In this document: piece by piece, positions 5,868-6,106 of the stretch
Layout of the letters: every line of letters begins with the position of its first letter
Numbering within the stretch: the first letter of the stretch is position 1
Assembly (NCBI GenBank): GCA_902782805.1
Contig: CACZON010000005.1
Coordinates: forward strand, 1-6,106
Length of the DNA: 6,106 nucleotides
From: Oscillospiraceae bacterium
GTDB lineage: Bacteria > Bacillota > Clostridia > Oscillospirales > Acutalibacteraceae
Direction of reading: 5' to 3'
The notes under the pieces: generated by a model
The model's input: only the letters and a program-made list of their open reading frames with translations
What the model was told of the DNA's origin: nothing
Databases searched by the model: none
Program-made: the position numbers and the translations under genes

Positions 5868-5900
5868 GGGCGGCTTTTCTTAAAAAAAGCCGCCCTTTTT
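5868..5900 (+). terminator. Intrinsic terminator within the phage head operon
   Basis: GGGCGGCTTTT (5868-5878) pairs perfectly with AAAAGCCGCCC (5885-5895) around a 6-base loop, followed by five T residues. It lies just 7 bases after the 74-residue gene. No promoter is visible between it and the next gene start at 5929, so it probably attenuates rather than ends transcription, giving more scaffold and capsid message than downstream message. Confidence 0.85.
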
Positions 5901-5928
5901 CAAAACGAAAGAAAGGAGTAATAACCTT

Positions 5929-6106
5929 ATGACGATTTCAGAAGCAATCAGCCTGATCGATACGCTGCGCCCGAATCTTCGTTCCGACGCGGAGAAGTGC
6001 GCGTGGCTTTATGAACTCGATTCGAAAACGGCGCTGCAGGTCTACCGCAGCACGCCGCCCGAACCGTACGACGTTTTGACCGACGGCGCGAAAAAGCTTT
6101 TGATCG
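5929..6106 (+). CDS. Probable phage head-completion or head-tail connector protein (partial, cut by window end)
   Basis: Fifty-nine codons are visible and the frame is still open at the window end. The N-terminus MTISEAISLIDTLRPN, followed by KCAWLYELD and then PPEPYDVL, resembles a common Clostridia prophage protein found a gene or two after the capsid gene (pattern: LIDxLxPN, then WLxxLD, then PYDxL), usually annotated as hypothetical or as a connector. AGGAG (5914-5918) sits 10 bases before the ATG. Position after the capsid gene agrees with a role in head completion, but the family name is uncertain and the C-terminal half is missing. Confidence 0.6.
   Translation, partial: MTISEAISLIDTLRPNLRSDAEKCAWLYELDSKTALQVYRSTPPEPYDVLTDGAKKLLI

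Overview
The window looks like a chromosomal segment of a low-to-mid-GC Gram-positive bacterium, most likely a Clostridia-class Firmicute. The reasons are a YlmH-type S4 protein, strong AGGAG-type ribosome binding sites, a near-perfect Gram-positive LexA (DinR) box, and phage structural genes of the kind found in Clostridia prophages. GC content is in the fifties by eye and similar throughout, so the phage part does not stand out by composition.

Layout: (1) Bases 1-120 hold a non-coding, GC-rich, hairpin-forming stretch that resembles a dispersed intergenic repeat, followed by a strong, possibly bidirectional terminator. (2) 188-940 (minus strand) is ylmH, an RNA-binding S4-domain protein. 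(3) 941-1115 is a divergent promoter region. It fires ylmH leftward from an extended -10 and a three-gene operon rightward from a promoter whose -10 is covered by an AT-rich palindrome. (4) 1116-3540 is a tight operon: a MarR-family regulator, a PLP-dependent alpha-oxoamine synthase that looks like serine palmitoyltransferase, and a short-chain dehydrogenase whose start overlaps the synthase stop (ATGA). A strong terminator closes it. Synthase plus ketoreductase is the logic of the first two steps of sphingoid-base synthesis: condensation of an amino acid with an acyl thioester, then reduction of the 3-keto product. (5) 3588-6106 is a phage head module: a promoter region with a LexA-box match, a scaffold protein, an N4-gp56-type major capsid protein, a 74-residue small protein, an intrinsic terminator, and the start of a probable head-completion/connector protein cut by the window end.

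The two most interesting points are the apparent sphingoid-base-like operon under a MarR regulator in a Firmicute-like genome, and a capsid operon that starts directly after a host metabolic operon with its own putative SOS operator but no terminase, portal or protease gene upstream. Both functional readings are inferences. The family assignments come from recognised motifs, without database searches.
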